Of a stretch of DNA of 64,000 nt, positions 44,662 to 52,439 are shown piece by piece; positions within the stretch are counted from its first letter, which is position 1, and the number at the start of each line of letters is the position of its first letter. Origin of the DNA: Nitrospirales bacterium (GTDB lineage Bacteria > Nitrospirota > Nitrospiria > Nitrospirales > UBA8639). Location of the stretch: contig JAJDBM010000058.1 in NCBI GenBank assembly GCA_029261355.1, positions 248,001 to 312,000 on the forward strand, given 5' to 3'. Position numbers and translations under genes: made by a program. The notes below the pieces were generated by a model. That model was given only the letters and a program-made list of their open reading frames with translations, was not told the DNA's origin and did not search any database.

Positions 44662-44952
44662 ATGATTCACATTCTGATCATGATTAACGCGGGCGCTGGG
44701 GGGCCTGACGCGATAAGGCGCTATGAAGCAAAGGTCGTTCCCATAATCCACGAGTACGGCGGAAAAATATTATCTGCATTCAAACCGCTTAACACTCCGC
44801 CAGATGAAATTCATCTTATCGAATTTTCATCAGAAGAGGCTCTCACGCTGTATCAGCAGGATAGTAGAGTGGTTGAACTCAAGGCAGAGCGTGAGAGAGC
44901 CATCACCAAGACCGATCTGTATATATCAAGCGAGATCATAAACTACACGTGA
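44662..44952 (+). CDS. DUF1330-like small protein
   Basis: A 96-residue ferredoxin-like-fold protein: MIHILIMINAGAGGPDAIRRYEA, IIHEYGGKILSAF, and DEIHLIEFSSEEALTLYQQD match the DUF1330 pattern. Members are dimeric barrels with no proven activity. CGAGGTAACA precedes ATG 44662. It stands alone between an IS remnant and the GFA gene. Confidence 0.82.
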   Translation: MIHILIMINAGAGGPDAIRRYEAKVVPIIHEYGGKILSAFKPLNTPPDEIHLIEFSSEEALTLYQQDSRVVELKAERERAITKTDLYISSEIINYT

Positions 44953-45074
44953 CCCACCGCCTAAAAAAGTCGTGGCACTCGCCCGCAATTCTGCTACGTT
45001 TTATAGCCGCTTGTGAGCGTAATCGTTGATGTCTGCCTTTTGGAAAAACAGCAAAAAGCTAAAAGGAGTATCGA

Positions 45075-45518
45075 ATGCACCTCGGTCGCTGTAAATGCGA
45101 ATCTGTCCGTTATCAATTTATGGGAAAGCCATTGACTTGCTATGCCTGCCATTGTAGCGACTGTCAAACGTCCACAGGTTCAGCTTTTGCCATGGTCATG
45201 CTCATTAAGAGTAAAGATATGACGGTTATTGAAGGCGAACCCGATACCAAGGTCGTGGTATACAGCGGTAAACAGGTGCAGGAATTTCATTGTAAGCAAT
45301 GTGGGACTGAATTGTGGGCCACCTCAAAAGAGTATCCAGACTTCACGGCTTTAAAACCCGGTACGTTCGACGAGACATCTTGGGTTAAACCCATAGCGCA
45401 TGTGTGGGTCAGTGATGCTCAGCCGTGGGTTCATCTGGATATCGCGACAGAAAAATATAATAAACAGCCGGACATGTCCATTCTCATTGATTTATGGGCT
45501 AAATCGGAGAGTGAATAA
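45075..45518 (+). CDS. GFA/CENP-V family zinc protein
   Basis: A 147-residue protein of the glutathione-dependent formaldehyde-activating family. Zinc cysteines are Cys6 and Cys8 (CKCES), Cys22, Cys25, Cys27 and Cys30 (CYACHCSDC), and Cys73 and Cys76 (FHCKQCGTE). AAAAGGAG lies before ATG 45075. The family name reflects an early assignment; many members have no shown formaldehyde activity. Its presence fits the detoxification flavour of this region. Confidence 0.92.
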   Translation: MHLGRCKCESVRYQFMGKPLTCYACHCSDCQTSTGSAFAMVMLIKSKDMTVIEGEPDTKVVVYSGKQVQEFHCKQCGTELWATSKEYPDFTALKPGTFDETSWVKPIAHVWVSDAQPWVHLDIATEKYNKQPDMSILIDLWAKSESE

Positions 45519-45941
45519 ATCCTGCACATTTCAACGTGAGAAACGACGGGAAGCTTGGTGTGTAGGCGTCTTGTTCTACAGACGTCAGAATAGACCTGAC
45601 AGGAATAGGTATTCCTCCTTAAATAAGAAAAGGAGGAGGCGTACCATTTGATTAGTGTACGGGGAGAAATGTGGGCTGATTCAGTACAAAAGAGGCAGGC
45701 GAGGGATGATCAAAAGAGAATAGAGACTGGCACCTAGGTAGCTAGGCAACTTTTCGTCCCTTTGTTGGGTTAGACCCTATATTGGAAAAAGCATAGATAA
45801 TACCGCAAGTTTTCCCCGCTTAGCGGTTTTGCGGTTTCTTACGTAAAGGCCAAATCCGTTCAAGTCATGCCCAGGGTTCGGGCTTCATTAATATGGATCC
45901 CACTAAATCTTGGGAGAGCAATTGTTCTTGTTAGTGTAATG
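45519..45941. other. gap with two hairpins
   Basis: CCTCCTT (45614-45620) and AAGGAGG (45630-45636) form a seven-base stem. A larger double stem lies at 45802-45835. No gene recognised. Confidence 0.45.
45802..45840. terminator. two-part hairpin between GFA and tetR
   Basis: Outer arms ACCGCAA (45802-45808) and TTGCGGT (45829-45835) enclose inner arms CCGC/GCGG with loop TTA; TTCTT follows. It lies between convergent genes and may end transcription, though it is 284 bases past the GFA stop. Confidence 0.5.
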
Positions 45942-46544
45942 TTACAGCCCTTGTCGCTTAGTCGATCGTGTGCGACCTGCCGCTTTAATTGCCGCAATGG
46001 TGATGGCTTCTGCGACTTCATCTGCAACTATCCCGCTCTTCATGGCCCGCGAGACGCTTAGGCCACCAATGAGCAGGCTGAGTAGCGCCCAGGCTCGAGT
46101 GTGGCATTCCTCAGAAGTACCTGCTAGCCCACATGCCACAAGGTTTGCGATCAGAATCATTTTTTCCTCAAAGGCTGCATGCACTTTTGTCCCTGCCCGT
46201 ACCACGTCAGATATGAGAGTTGGCATGGCACAACCACAGTCCAGATTATTCCGGTGCTGCCTTCCTAGATAGTAGTGCACAAATGCTTTCACCCAGTGAG
46301 TCCCGTGCTCATGTTGATACTGCGGAACAGCTTCAATAACCTCATCTAGGCCCACTGCTAATGCAATGTTAAAGGCCTCGTCTTTTGAGGCAAAATGTGT
46401 ATAGAACGCGCCAGACGTGGCACCTGCTGCCTTGGCCAGCCCATCGACGCCAGTACCTGCGTATCCATTTTTTCGAAAGCTGCGGCCCGCTGCTTCAATA
46501 ATTTTTTGGCGTGAGGCTTCTTTCTGAACAGCCTTGTAGCGCAT
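45942..46544 (-). CDS. TetR family repressor
   Basis: A 200-residue repressor. The N-terminal helix-turn-helix reads KIIEAAGRSFRKNGYAGTGVDGLAKAAGATSGAFYTHF (shown over the motif) and the C-terminal part is the helical ligand domain (CGLAGTSEECHTRAWALLSLLIGG). It diverges from the tautomerase gene, with three near-identical palindromes between them, which strongly suggests it represses both itself and that gene. Ligand unknown. Confidence 0.92.
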   Translation of the reverse strand: MRYKAVQKEASRQKIIEAAGRSFRKNGYAGTGVDGLAKAAGATSGAFYTHFASKDEAFNIALAVGLDEVIEAVPQYQHEHGTHWVKAFVHYYLGRQHRNNLDCGCAMPTLISDVVRAGTKVHAAFEEKMILIANLVACGLAGTSEECHTRAWALLSLLIGGLSVSRAMKSGIVADEVAEAITIAAIKAAGRTRSTKRQGL

Positions 46545-46562
46545 AAGATACCCTTCCTTATG

Positions 46563-46576
46563 ATAACGACCGTTAT
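46563..46576. promoter_or_regulatory. TetR operator, copy 1
   Basis: ATAACGACCGTTAT, six-base arms ATAACG/CGTTAT. Nearest to tetR, 18 bases upstream of its start. Confidence 0.75.
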
Positions 46577-46583
46577 TTTATGA

Positions 46584-46610
46584 TTGACAAGATAACGGTC
46601 ACTATATCAT
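46584..46610 (+). promoter_or_regulatory. candidate promoter of tautomerase gene
   Basis: TTGACA at 46584-46589 with TATCAT at 46605-46610, 15 bases apart, a short spacer. Other -10 alignments one or two bases on are possible. It overlaps operator copy 2. Confidence 0.5.
46592..46605. promoter_or_regulatory. TetR operator, copy 2
   Basis: ATAACGGTCACTAT, the weakest copy, exactly 29 bases from copy 1 and copy 3. It lies directly after TTGACA (46584-46589), so binding would block the tautomerase promoter. Confidence 0.65.
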
Positions 46611-46620
46611 AGTGCTTAAG

Positions 46621-46634
46621 ATAACGATCGTTAT
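46621..46634. promoter_or_regulatory. TetR operator, copy 3
   Basis: ATAACGATCGTTAT, a perfect 14-base palindrome, 49 bases before the tautomerase start and just downstream of the promoter. Confidence 0.75.
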
Positions 46635-46682
46635 TTATGTTCTGTGTAGTCAATCAATAATCTAACTTGAAGGGAGTTCTTG

Positions 46683-47099
46683 ATGCCTCTTACTCTTACG
46701 CTCACGAAAGGAGTATTACCGGAAGGAACTGAGAAACGAGCGATTTCTCTACTCACCGACTTATTTCTGGAATACCACGGAATGCTCGGAAACAAAGTCA
46801 TGACGCCCAACGTCACGGCGCATGTGAATCTCATTCCCAAAGGGTTGACCTTCTCTGGGGGGAAGGAAGTGGAAGGTGCGTGGATCGAAACTAAAACGCC
46901 ATCCTTTGCTCTTGCCGATAACAAAATTCAGGCGGATTTTTTTGCTGCGGCCACCCAAATCATTTATGACCTATCTGCTGGAAGGTTGCCAAAAGAACGA
47001 ATCTGGACCAATGGTGTGCATGCGGTCGACGGTACCTGGAACATCAATGGCATTCCGATGACTAATGCCGCGATAGGCGAGGCGGTCTCAAAGGGATGA
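46683..47099 (+). CDS. 4-oxalocrotonate tautomerase-like protein
   Basis: A 138-residue tautomerase superfamily protein. ATG 46683 follows AAGGGAG (46670-46676). After Met removal the chain starts with Pro (MPLTLTLTKGVLPEGTE), the catalytic residue of this superfamily. At this length it resembles the fused double-unit type (like MIF or cis-CaaD), and RIWTNGVHAVDGTWNINGI near the end is the second-unit pattern. Substrate unknown; divergent TetR control suggests an inducible response to an organic compound. Confidence 0.82.
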   Translation: MPLTLTLTKGVLPEGTEKRAISLLTDLFLEYHGMLGNKVMTPNVTAHVNLIPKGLTFSGGKEVEGAWIETKTPSFALADNKIQADFFAAATQIIYDLSAGRLPKERIWTNGVHAVDGTWNINGIPMTNAAIGEAVSKG

Positions 47100-47222
47100 T
47101 CGGCTTTCCTCCAATGTGTATCCGCCAGGAACAGATCATATTAGCTTGGGAGTCGTAATAAAACCGAAGGAAATTACTCGCTCTGGGTTTTAGCAACCTA
47201 TGTACTGTAACCGGAGGTAATA

Positions 47223-47687
47223 ATGAAAACGTACATTTATGTGATCGCAACAGCCGTGAGTCTCTTCGCAACATCAATGACCGGAGCGCAGGAGATTGAA
47301 AAGCCGTGCATTTCGATCGGTGGTCAAGCTATGGGGCAATTCTATAACGAGAATGGCGATGTTCTTGCCCCAATGTTTGGAACATTTGCTGCCACTCGTG
47401 CCACCGTCAAAAGTCAGAAGAAGACCCTCACCGGAGTTTTGCTAGAGATGGAGCATGTCTTCACAACTAGCGATGGTGGGGGTGTAAGGACGCGCGACAT
47501 TGCCGAACTTACTGACATTCCCGGCAAGAAAGACTCGCATTTACTCGAAGTGACCTACACGATTGTTGAATCATTCGGTCGCCTCAAGGGCTATCGTGGG
47601 ACGTTCAATAGCTATGGTGCCATCAAGCTGGGGATGGGCGAAGGGCTTCTTCGCTACAGCGGACAAATCTGCCAGTCGCAGGGGTAA
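47223..47687 (+). CDS. secreted hypothetical protein
   Basis: A 154-residue protein with a signal peptide (YVIATAVSLFATSMTGAQE). The mature domain has alternate beta strands (GQAMGQFYNENGDVLAPMFGTF, YRGTFNSYGAIKLGMGEGLLRYSG) and a lone Cys pair near each end, possibly a disulfide. AACCGGAGG before ATG 47223 is a good ribosome site. No family recognised. Confidence 0.65.
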   Translation: MKTYIYVIATAVSLFATSMTGAQEIEKPCISIGGQAMGQFYNENGDVLAPMFGTFAATRATVKSQKKTLTGVLLEMEHVFTTSDGGGVRTRDIAELTDIPGKKDSHLLEVTYTIVESFGRLKGYRGTFNSYGAIKLGMGEGLLRYSGQICQSQG

Positions 47688-47694
47688 CGCAACC

Positions 47695-47727
47695 CAGCCG
47701 GGTAGTGCCGATGGCATTATCCGGCTG
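47695..47727. terminator. hairpin after the secreted protein gene
   Basis: CAGCCGG (47695-47701) and CCGGCTG (47721-47727) enclose an inner TGCC/GGCA pair. Outer bases extend the pairing imperfectly. Only eight bases past the stop, it is likely a terminator although no T run follows. It lacks the simple-site consensus of an attC. Confidence 0.5.
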
Positions 47728-47951
47728 GATTGTCACTATGCCAATCACGACGTTTTTCTATACAAGAATGCATTCCAAGAATCTTACATGGACGTGAAGT
47801 TTGAATGGTTCGAAGCGAGGTGTCTCAACTATTCAGCAGATGAACACATTTCTGGGCTTATTTATGAATAGCAATTTCTTTTCTCTTTAGTTTTTTAAGC
47901 TAAAAGTTTTTGTAGCTTCTGGGTTGCTTGTCGCATTTCAGGGGTAGAGGA

Positions 47952-48785
47952 TCAGATAGGGGAGGCCTGCATGGATTTTACGCCACTGGTAAAGTTGACA
48001 GCAATTTCTAACCACAGACCGTTCTCGTCACATAAAGGTCTTAATTCATTGAGGTGAGCCTGTTTAAATTCGTGGATTTTGTCACCTAACTGTTCGATGA
48101 AGCCTCGATAGCCCGCATTCCATACCACGTCCCACCAACCGTCTAGGTCAATATGATACCCGAGTGAGCGCGTCTCAATATGCATGTTATCAAATCCAGC
48201 TTGAGTGAAAATATTCTGTAATTGCTCTTCCTCCGACATACGCTGCCACCCAATCGGCTGAGGAATTTCCAATCCATACGAACGCAATCGATCGAGGCAG
48301 AGTTTCGCCATGGGTTGAAATGAATCCCCACAAAACCCACTAATGAGGACGCGTCCACCTGGTTTTATCGTTTTGGTGATATGTTTGAGAGCCTCACTCA
48401 TATCGTCCACAAAGAAGAGGCCAAATGCACAGGTGGCATGATCAAAGCTGTGCGAGACAAACGGGAGCTGTGTCATGTCGTGAGTGTGAAAACCCAGATT
48501 ATTGAGTCCCTGCTCTGCTGCTGCCTGACTTGCTTGTTCAAGCATGCCAGATGAGAAATCCACTGCGGTGACTTGCCCCTTGGGCAGTTTTCTAGCCAAG
48601 GGCAGAGCCGTCGCCCCAGTGCCCGATGCGACATCTAGGACAGACTCGTTCCCAGTCAGATCTAATAACTCCGCCATGATCTCGCCGCTTACGTGAAAAA
48701 ACCGACTGGCTCTGCGGCCGTAACCCTGAGCCACGGTATTGAAGGTTTGCTTCATGAACTGTTTTCGCGTCTCTTCATCGTGCAT
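47952..48785 (-). CDS. class I SAM-dependent methyltransferase (UbiE-like)
   Basis: A 277-residue methyltransferase. Motif I is VLDVASGTGATALPLARKL, then VTAVDFSSGMLEQA for the adenosine side, DMTQLPFVSHSFDHATCAFGLFFV and KPGGRVLISGF. The Rossmann core is of the UbiE/Methyltransf_11 kind; the C-terminal 90 residues presumably bind the substrate, which is unknown. It stands alone on the minus strand. Confidence 0.88.
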   Translation of the reverse strand: MHDEETRKQFMKQTFNTVAQGYGRRASRFFHVSGEIMAELLDLTGNESVLDVASGTGATALPLARKLPKGQVTAVDFSSGMLEQASQAAAEQGLNNLGFHTHDMTQLPFVSHSFDHATCAFGLFFVDDMSEALKHITKTIKPGGRVLISGFCGDSFQPMAKLCLDRLRSYGLEIPQPIGWQRMSEEEQLQNIFTQAGFDNMHIETRSLGYHIDLDGWWDVVWNAGYRGFIEQLGDKIHEFKQAHLNELRPLCDENGLWLEIAVNFTSGVKSMQASPI

Positions 48786-49113
48786 AGCGTTGCTAAGACT
48801 GTTGCCTCACTCCTCGGTATAAAAAATTGTTGTTTTGCGGATTTATCGAGCTTATCAGCCTGGTGCTTGTCATGTGCGCTCGCTATGCTTAGTCGTTTCT
48901 ACAAGAAAGTTTTCACCGTTTGAATTTAGGCTCTTCTAGTTCGAGAACTGTTTTGTCGGATTTCTGAAGATCCACGTTTTTCTTTGATCTCGAGAACAAG
49001 GACATGTTCGAACTTTTTGCCTATCCAATGCACCGCACCTCGCAGTACGACACCTTCGTTAGCGAAGAATCAATCACAGAGAAGATTCCGGATAGACGCA
49101 TTGTCTTGCGGGA
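48786..49113. other. gap with two short unassigned frames
   Basis: A 30-codon minus-strand frame (48913-49005) and a 36-codon plus-strand frame (near 49003-49116) both look protein-like but have no ribosome site or known family. They may be stumps. Confidence 0.3.
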
Positions 49114-49503
49114 TTAGCACCCGCAGGTGATCCCTTCCCCTGGGGTAGAATGGTGCCCATGAGTTTCATAGCCATCTCTCCGCCACCAATCGAGGCCGCC
49201 AAGTAATTCTTTAACATTGAAGCCCAATTCAGCTAATTGAAGAGCGCCTTTCGTCGAAGCATTACAACCTATTCCGTCACAGTAGCTCACGTATAACTTG
49301 GTTTTATCAAGATGCGATGTTGAATCTAAAGTCATCGTTCTATGAGGAATATTGACAGCGGTAGGAATATGTTCCTTTTCGTAGGCTTCTGTTGAGCGCA
49401 CATCGATAACGATGACAAGTTCATTTGTTTTGATGGCTTCGCTCAAATCCCATGAATCTATCTCATAGGCTAGTTTAGCTTCATAAAATTCAATTTGGTC
49501 CAT
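49114..49503 (-). CDS. cytoplasmic rhodanese-domain protein with CGC tail
   Basis: A 129-residue single-domain rhodanese. ATG 49503 is chosen because GGAAGGGA lies just upstream; the frame opens at TTG 49521. Core: VIVIDVRSTEAYEKEHIPTAVNIPH, then YVSYCDGIGCNAST with the likely active Cys, and LLGGLDWWRRDGY. It ends GEGITCGC, so a cysteine pair sits at the very C-terminus, which could accept sulfane sulfur. It lies downstream of an AraC-type gene on the same strand. Confidence 0.88.
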   Translation of the reverse strand: MDQIEFYEAKLAYEIDSWDLSEAIKTNELVIVIDVRSTEAYEKEHIPTAVNIPHRTMTLDSTSHLDKTKLYVSYCDGIGCNASTKGALQLAELGFNVKELLGGLDWWRRDGYETHGHHSTPGEGITCGC

Positions 49504-49591
49504 CAGATCATTCCCTTCCAATTATATCGTATACTTCCAGCGATGGTGAATGTGACGTGTCGTGAAAAATGAGTCTGATGAGGAGTTGGAT

Positions 49592-50440
49592 TTACTTCAC
49601 GGGTAAATACACATCAGTGAGCAAATCACATTCATCTACATCAGGGATACGATTGAGGTAATGGAAAAAACATGGATAGTCCCGCAATTCTTCACGACTT
49701 CCTGGTAACCATTCTTTGTAGAGAAAATACACACTCCCTGCAATGTGATCAAGGCTACCTGTATGACGTACCACCGCACATCGTCCGCCAGGAATATAAC
49801 CGGTTTTGATGCCGTAGGTGTTAGCTGGCACATCTTGGTTAATCGAACCGCATAAATCAAATCGAAACTCGTCAGGTGGTGTTGTCTCTGGGTCATCATA
49901 GGCAATGCCAAATGACTGGCTTGTTGTCACAGGAGATAACCCAGTGTGTTTTCGCCATTCGATAAACGTACCTAAGCTGTCGTAAATATGTTTTGGAGTG
50001 CCAAGATGTTCTAACACTGCAACGGTTGTTTTGGTGAAATTCACAATCTTCACTTCCATTTCTTTTTCTCCTTGAGGTAGTGAATAATCAAATTTCGAAT
50101 GCCACAAAGGCCATTCGGGGGCTCTCCTGAACTCAGAAGGTGTTTGTTCAAACGTACGTTTAAAGGCACGTGCAAAGGCTTCTGGACTCTCAAAGTTGGC
50201 ATCAAGGGCAATAGTGATGATTCGCATATTGCTTTGAAAGGCCAGTTGGAACGAAGCCTTTTTGAGTCGAGCCAACTGGATAAATTTACACAGGTTCATG
50301 CCGGTATAGGCGGAAAATACCCGGTGAAAATGAAATTTTGAGAGTGCGGCAATATCGCTTACACGGTCGAGCGTGAGGTCCTTATCAAGATTGTGCGAAA
50401 TGTATTCACAGACTCTGTTTATTCGATCATCATACGACAT
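49592..50440 (-). CDS. AraC family regulator with GyrI-like domain
   Basis: A 282-residue protein. ATG 50440 is chosen (AAGGATC upstream); the frame extends to TTG 50479. The N-terminal AraC DNA-binding domain reads RVCEYISHNLDKDLTLDRVSDIA and FESPEAFARAFKRTFEQTPSEFRR. The C-terminal GyrI-like domain (VKIVNFTKTTVAVLEHLGTPKHIY, GRCAVVRHTGSLDHI) binds small hydrophobic compounds in related regulators. Probably a drug- or solvent-responsive activator; target unknown, possibly the rhodanese gene. Confidence 0.9.
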   Translation of the reverse strand: MSYDDRINRVCEYISHNLDKDLTLDRVSDIAALSKFHFHRVFSAYTGMNLCKFIQLARLKKASFQLAFQSNMRIITIALDANFESPEAFARAFKRTFEQTPSEFRRAPEWPLWHSKFDYSLPQGEKEMEVKIVNFTKTTVAVLEHLGTPKHIYDSLGTFIEWRKHTGLSPVTTSQSFGIAYDDPETTPPDEFRFDLCGSINQDVPANTYGIKTGYIPGGRCAVVRHTGSLDHIAGSVYFLYKEWLPGSREELRDYPCFFHYLNRIPDVDECDLLTDVYLPVK

Positions 50441-51090
50441 TATGTTTGCTGATCCTTCAATATTTCTTTTGCCTTCCAAAACACTTTATACTGATTGTAA
50501 TCATGGATTCCTGACCGGGCTTGCTATTTTTTAAAAAATGGTAAGGCGTGACCAATCTCGAATCAACTTCAGTTGAGCACTATTCAGGAATGAGGGGTGT
50601 ACAGACAGTCAATTCCGGGAGTCCTCAGCTTATCTTCGTGCCATCCAATAGAGCCGGACCATGTAATCTAGAGGCCAGCTTTCTCCTTCAATAGTAATAA
50701 CTAATTCAGAAACCGCCATAAGGTGAGAATAGTAGGTACGGCATGAGTCCTATTTTGATGGGAAATGTCCGAGACCCGGTACGCAATGGTCAATCCCTCG
50801 GACATCCAGACGATCCACGGAGCGTGTGAGGCGTTCCCCATAACAAACTCATGAGAGCGTAATCGAGTCACCAGAGTTCGATCTTTGGAGCATAGGCATG
50901 AGTGGGTACGGGCTAGGCAGGTTGTCTGAACTCTGTGGTGTTAAAAAGATGTACGACAATTGAGAGACGTACTCTGGAGAATGCGATTCAAAGATTCAAA
51001 AATCCGAAACAGCTGATTCGATCTTTTTCTTCCGGGATCCACTATTAGTCCTAACTATCTATACATAGGGAAGCTAAAAAAGTGGTCGAT
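50441..51090. other. 650-base gap with perfect 9-bp inverted repeat
   Basis: ATGTCCGAG (50765-50773) and CTCGGACAT (50797-50805) form a perfect nine-base stem with a 23-base loop. The sequence around 50640-50960 looks structured and non-coding, but I cannot link it to any RNA class. No gene seen. Confidence 0.4.
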
Positions 51091-51645
51091 TTATGATGGA
51101 AATTGATGTTCCCGACAGATGAGTTCTATCTCTCGTTCACTCAACGGTTTCTTGGTCAGTCCGCAGAGGTACTTTTTTTGATGAGGCTCAATGAAGCGGC
51201 ATGTATAACAAGCCGCGAATGTCTTGCGGTTAGTAATATACTGCATCTCGCGCAAGAGCTCGCGCAATATCTCTTCAAGTTTTCCCTCCGGTAGGGATTT
51301 CGTCGTGGCCCGTGCTGACGCAAAACTTTTGGTCGGATAGGATTGCTCAATCAGTTTTCTTCCCATAGTAGTTGGGGCGAGATGGACAATCCGTTTATCC
51401 TGCGTGTCCTGTTGTTTCCTCAAAAAACCTTTCTGTTCGAGAACCTTCAGCGATTGTGAAACCGTCCCTTTTGTTAGTCCCAAATACTCCGTGACGGCCT
51501 GTGGTGTATCAGAATAGCGATTGCATCGTGTCAGGTACGTGAGTGCCTCAATTTGTATGGGCAGCAATCCGTACTTCAGGCCAAAGGACCTCACCTCCAT
51601 GTGTAGGAGGTTATTTAGCCGCTCTAAAAGGTATTGCATGTTCAT
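51091..51645 (-). CDS. MarR-type regulator with C-terminal cysteine cluster
   Basis: A 184-residue regulator. The winged helix reads PIQIEALTYLTRCNRYSDTPQAV (start), YLGLTKGTVSQSLKVLEQKG and RIVHLAPTTMGRKL. After the normal MarR end comes an added tail with four cysteines, C-x2-C-x11-C-x15-C (ACYTCRF ... YLCGL ... ELICREH), probably binding zinc or an iron-sulfur cluster. It diverges from a thioredoxin-fold gene with two identical-arm palindromes between them, suggesting redox-sensing control. Confidence 0.85.
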   Translation of the reverse strand: MNMQYLLERLNNLLHMEVRSFGLKYGLLPIQIEALTYLTRCNRYSDTPQAVTEYLGLTKGTVSQSLKVLEQKGFLRKQQDTQDKRIVHLAPTTMGRKLIEQSYPTKSFASARATTKSLPEGKLEEILRELLREMQYITNRKTFAACYTCRFIEPHQKKYLCGLTKKPLSEREIELICREHQFPS

Positions 51646-51655
51646 CGCATAATTG

Positions 51656-51668
51656 TATCGTCTCGATA
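51656..51668. promoter_or_regulatory. MarR operator candidate, copy 1
   Basis: TATCG-TCT-CGATA, perfect five-base arms. Eleven bases upstream of the marR-type start, suggesting autorepression. Confidence 0.65.
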
Positions 51669-51673
51669 TTTAT

Positions 51674-51679
51674 TTGACA
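51674..51679 (+). promoter_or_regulatory. -35 element of thioredoxin-fold gene
   Basis: Consensus TTGACA between the two operators. A -10 is less clear; TATCGT at 51699-51704 is a poor match at 19 bases. Confidence 0.45.
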
Positions 51680-51708
51680 AGCAGTTGCGTCTCTTTGGTA
51701 TCGTAGGA

Positions 51709-51721
51709 TATCGACTCGATA
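51709..51721. promoter_or_regulatory. MarR operator candidate, copy 2
   Basis: TATCG-ACT-CGATA, same arms as copy 1, 53 bases away (five helical turns), covering the expected transcription start of the thioredoxin-fold gene. Confidence 0.65.
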
Positions 51722-51751
51722 CTAGAATGAGGAAATTAAAGAGTAGACACG

Positions 51752-51994
51752 ATGAGGGAAGCATCTTTTTATCATGAAGGATTTCCCGTCTGCGTTCAAA
51801 CCTTGACGGTGATCTCAGAGGAAATTGATCGCAATCAATACGAGATTAAGATCATTCATTTTTCACAATATCCGGATCGAATGGCCGAAGCTGAAACGGT
51901 AGGAGTGCAATCGGTCCCAGAGTTGCTACTAAACAATCAGGTTTTTCACATTAGTTTTGGAACATCTATGCTTGATGTGAAAGGTGCTGTTTAA
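51752..51994 (+). CDS. small thioredoxin-fold protein with monothiol FPVC site
   Basis: An 80-residue protein. N-terminal SFYHEGFPVCVQTLTVISEE has the place of a C-P-V-C active site but the first Cys is Phe, leaving one thiol. The cis-proline loop VQSVPELLLNNQ is intact. It could be a monothiol reductase, a thiol-binding sensor or a chaperone-like protein. Divergent from the cysteine-rich MarR-type regulator with shared operators, so it is probably its target. Confidence 0.75.
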   Translation: MREASFYHEGFPVCVQTLTVISEEIDRNQYEIKIIHFSQYPDRMAEAETVGVQSVPELLLNNQVFHISFGTSMLDVKGAV

Positions 51995-52439
51995 GGAGTA
52001 AATGGTCGCTATCCACTCTTGGCTCATCAGCCTGCGTAAGGGAATGGGCATTTTTAATGCGATGTCTGCATACAATGATGTCTCTTTAAGCCGTCACTCC
52101 ATTCCGGGAAAAGTGTCCATACATGACTAAGATCTGGAGTCTGTCTTAGATACGATCGAAGTGTTGATCAAGTAATGCCCACAAAATATTTTAGGCTACG
52201 ATTGGCTGTTCTGTGTCAATCTTGCAGAAGAAATGAAGTTTTTTGGGGATTGAATTTCAGTGACTTGTGGCAACGAAGAAGGAGGTCTGAGAGGGACGAA
52301 TGTTGGGAATCCTAAATAATGCTGTAGCATTCACTGCAACGGATAGGCATTCGTTATTTATGATTTGCTGAATGTATGACTCGCCAGTTGGGTCATGGTG
52401 CATTTGTGGCGAAACGTATTTTTAACCAAGGAGGGTATT
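51995..52439. other. gap with possible flavodoxin-fold reductase remnant
   Basis: A frame around 52044-52180 reads GMGIFNAMSAYNDVSLSRH, SIPGKVSIHD, a stop, then DLESVLDTIEVLIK. It resembles the end of an NADPH-dependent FMN reductase-like protein, but the match is weak. Nothing else seen; AAGGAGGG at 52428-52435 belongs to the next gene. Confidence 0.25.

Noticed and set aside
47690-47740. attC site after the secreted protein gene
   Set aside because: The hairpin is good but neither end fits RYYYAAC/GTTRRRY; terminator is the simpler reading.
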